A stretch of DNA of 55,881 nucleotides, taken from positions 1 through 55,881 of the forward strand of contig JAGBBD010000064.1 of NCBI GenBank assembly GCA_017938625.1, given 5' to 3'. Shown piece after piece: positions 55,125 to 55,881 of the stretch (positions within the stretch are counted from its first letter, which is position 1; the number at the start of each line of letters is the position of its first letter). Source of the stretch: Oscillospiraceae bacterium (GTDB lineage: Bacteria; Bacillota; Clostridia; Oscillospirales; Oscillospiraceae). Under the pieces are notes generated by a model. That model did not search any database, was not told the origin of the DNA, and worked only from the letters and a program-made list of their open reading frames with translations. Made by a program: the position numbers and the translations under genes.

Positions 55125-55835
55125 TTATTCCTCCTTTGAAACTGGGATATCACGAGGAGCCTGCTGCAGCATGGTCAGCATATCCGCAATGGTTTTCGCC
55201 GCAATGGCCGGATAGTCAAAGCGTTTTACAAATTCCTTTGCCTCTGCGATCTTTTCCTCCGGCACCCGGTAGACACGCAGGGCTGCTTCCAGAAAACGCT
55301 CCACTTTTTGGTCAATGGTAAATGATGCATCACATCGGACAGTCATATAGCCGCGGATGATACTGCCGCTGGCGATCTCCAGCTGGTAAAAATCAGATGG
55401 GGAAGCCCCGGGCAGGTAGGGACTGAAAATTGGAGCTGTCATCTTTTTCGCTACATTTTTTAGTATCAGCTCCGATGTATCACTGAGAGAATAAGCCGCA
55501 CAGTACAGGTTTCGCACCGCCTCGCTGTACTCCGCCATGTACAGCTGCAATGCTGTTTCCGCCGCGTAGTACAGCACACTGTCCTCCGTAGTGCCGCCGA
55601 TCATGGCCTTGGAGGCAGAGAACTGACCGGTCAATACATATTCTACCAGTTCACACAGAATGTTTTCCTTGTTCCCGAAGTCACGCACCATGGTGTTTAC
55701 GTTGACCCCTGCTGCCGCCGCGATCTGCCGGACAGATGCCGCTTCATAGCCTTTTTCCAGAAACATCCGCGCAGCTATGCTCAAAACTTTGGCATGATCT
55801 CGTGATCTCTCCTGTTCATTTCGATGTGCAGACAC
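55125..55835 (-). CDS. TetR-family transcriptional regulator
   Basis: The protein has 236 residues from GTG 55835 (GGAGGGAG about ten bases ahead); no ATG is in frame near it. Residues ~12-60 form the TetR HTH: AKVLSIAARMFLEKGYEAAS, then VRQIAAAAGVNVNTMVRDFG and NKENILCELVEYV. The rest is an all-helical ligand/dimer domain with no family name recognised. Its TAA at 55125-55127 lies 2 nt from the ATG of the giant SLH protein, so the two are one transcript with coupled translation. TetR proteins usually repress their own operon, so the surface protein may be expressed only when a small ligand is present. Only 46 nt remain upstream, with no promoter readable. Confidence 0.9.
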   Translation of the reverse strand: MSAHRNEQERSRDHAKVLSIAARMFLEKGYEAASVRQIAAAAGVNVNTMVRDFGNKENILCELVEYVLTGQFSASKAMIGGTTEDSVLYYAAETALQLYMAEYSEAVRNLYCAAYSLSDTSELILKNVAKKMTAPIFSPYLPGASPSDFYQLEIASGSIIRGYMTVRCDASFTIDQKVERFLEAALRVYRVPEEKIAEAKEFVKRFDYPAIAAKTIADMLTMLQQAPRDIPVSKEE

Positions 55836-55881
55836 CTTGCATCATCTCCCTCCCACGTCATATCAAGCGCACATCTACACG

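Overview
The window looks like a chromosomal segment of a gut-type, anaerobic, low-GC-phylum Clostridia member, probably Oscillospiraceae/Ruminococcaceae-like. The reasons are S-layer-homology (SLH) anchored proteins, very large secreted multi-domain proteins, AGGAGG ribosome binding sites, sigma-A type promoters, cobalamin riboswitches and an ECF-type vitamin transporter. The taxon is inferred from gene style only. No rRNA, tRNA, CRISPR array, transposase or phage gene was seen.

Layout. (1) 1-11912, minus strand: an extracellular-glycan operon. It starts at a clear promoter (11884-11912), then a small CxxC protein, a membrane phosphoglycosyl transferase, two GT4 glycosyltransferases, UDP-glucose dehydrogenase, a third GT4, a radical SAM protein, a fourth GT4 and a small lipoprotein. 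Most junctions are tight or overlapping. A giant acidic, cysteine-repeat secreted protein follows and runs off the left edge. (2) 11972-24605, minus strand: a polysaccharide-capture and degradation group. It holds a four-module carbohydrate-binding-like surface protein, an orphan sugar-binding lipoprotein flanked by RNA hairpins, and a 2634-residue heparinase II/III-type lyase. A divergent AraC regulator (24742-25590) is the likely controller. (3) 25601-33573, plus strand: an HTH/LuxR-type regulator with a near-perfect promoter carrying two operator-like repeats, a small Cys-rich protein, an SdsA-type alkylsulfatase lipoprotein, and a 1361-residue secreted protein with a helical, toxin-like N-terminus. 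(4) 33600-35885, plus strand: a small operon of two amidohydrolase-fold proteins, one without metal ligands, and an SGNH hydrolase. (5) 36131-48763, plus strand: a cobalamin module. A consensus promoter leads into two tandem cobalamin riboswitches, each with its own terminator. These precede a tiny HNH-repeat protein, a 1651-residue surface protein, an SLH-anchored DUF4430 protein, an SLH-anchored prenyltransferase-barrel protein, a DUF4430 lipoprotein, EcfT and an A-A'-S fused ECF protein. (6) 49072-55835, minus strand: a TetR regulator translationally coupled to a 2016-residue SLH surface protein.

Two things tie the window together. First, an unrecognised ~280-290-residue C-terminal domain ends four otherwise unrelated secreted giants (heparinase, CBM-like protein, helical protein, riboswitch-controlled protein). 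It is probably a common surface-attachment or display domain. Second, the cobalamin module is bracketed by two ~148-bp direct repeats of three hairpins each (35923-36069 and 48861-49009).

The most exciting hypothesis is that the cobalamin module encodes a bacterial, split version of the animal intrinsic-factor/transcobalamin fold. The alpha6/alpha6 barrel (43531-44898) and the DUF4430 beta domain (44895-45383) are separate but overlapping genes, in the same order as the two domains in the animal proteins. They are displayed on the surface and would feed an ECF transporter under cobalamin riboswitch control.
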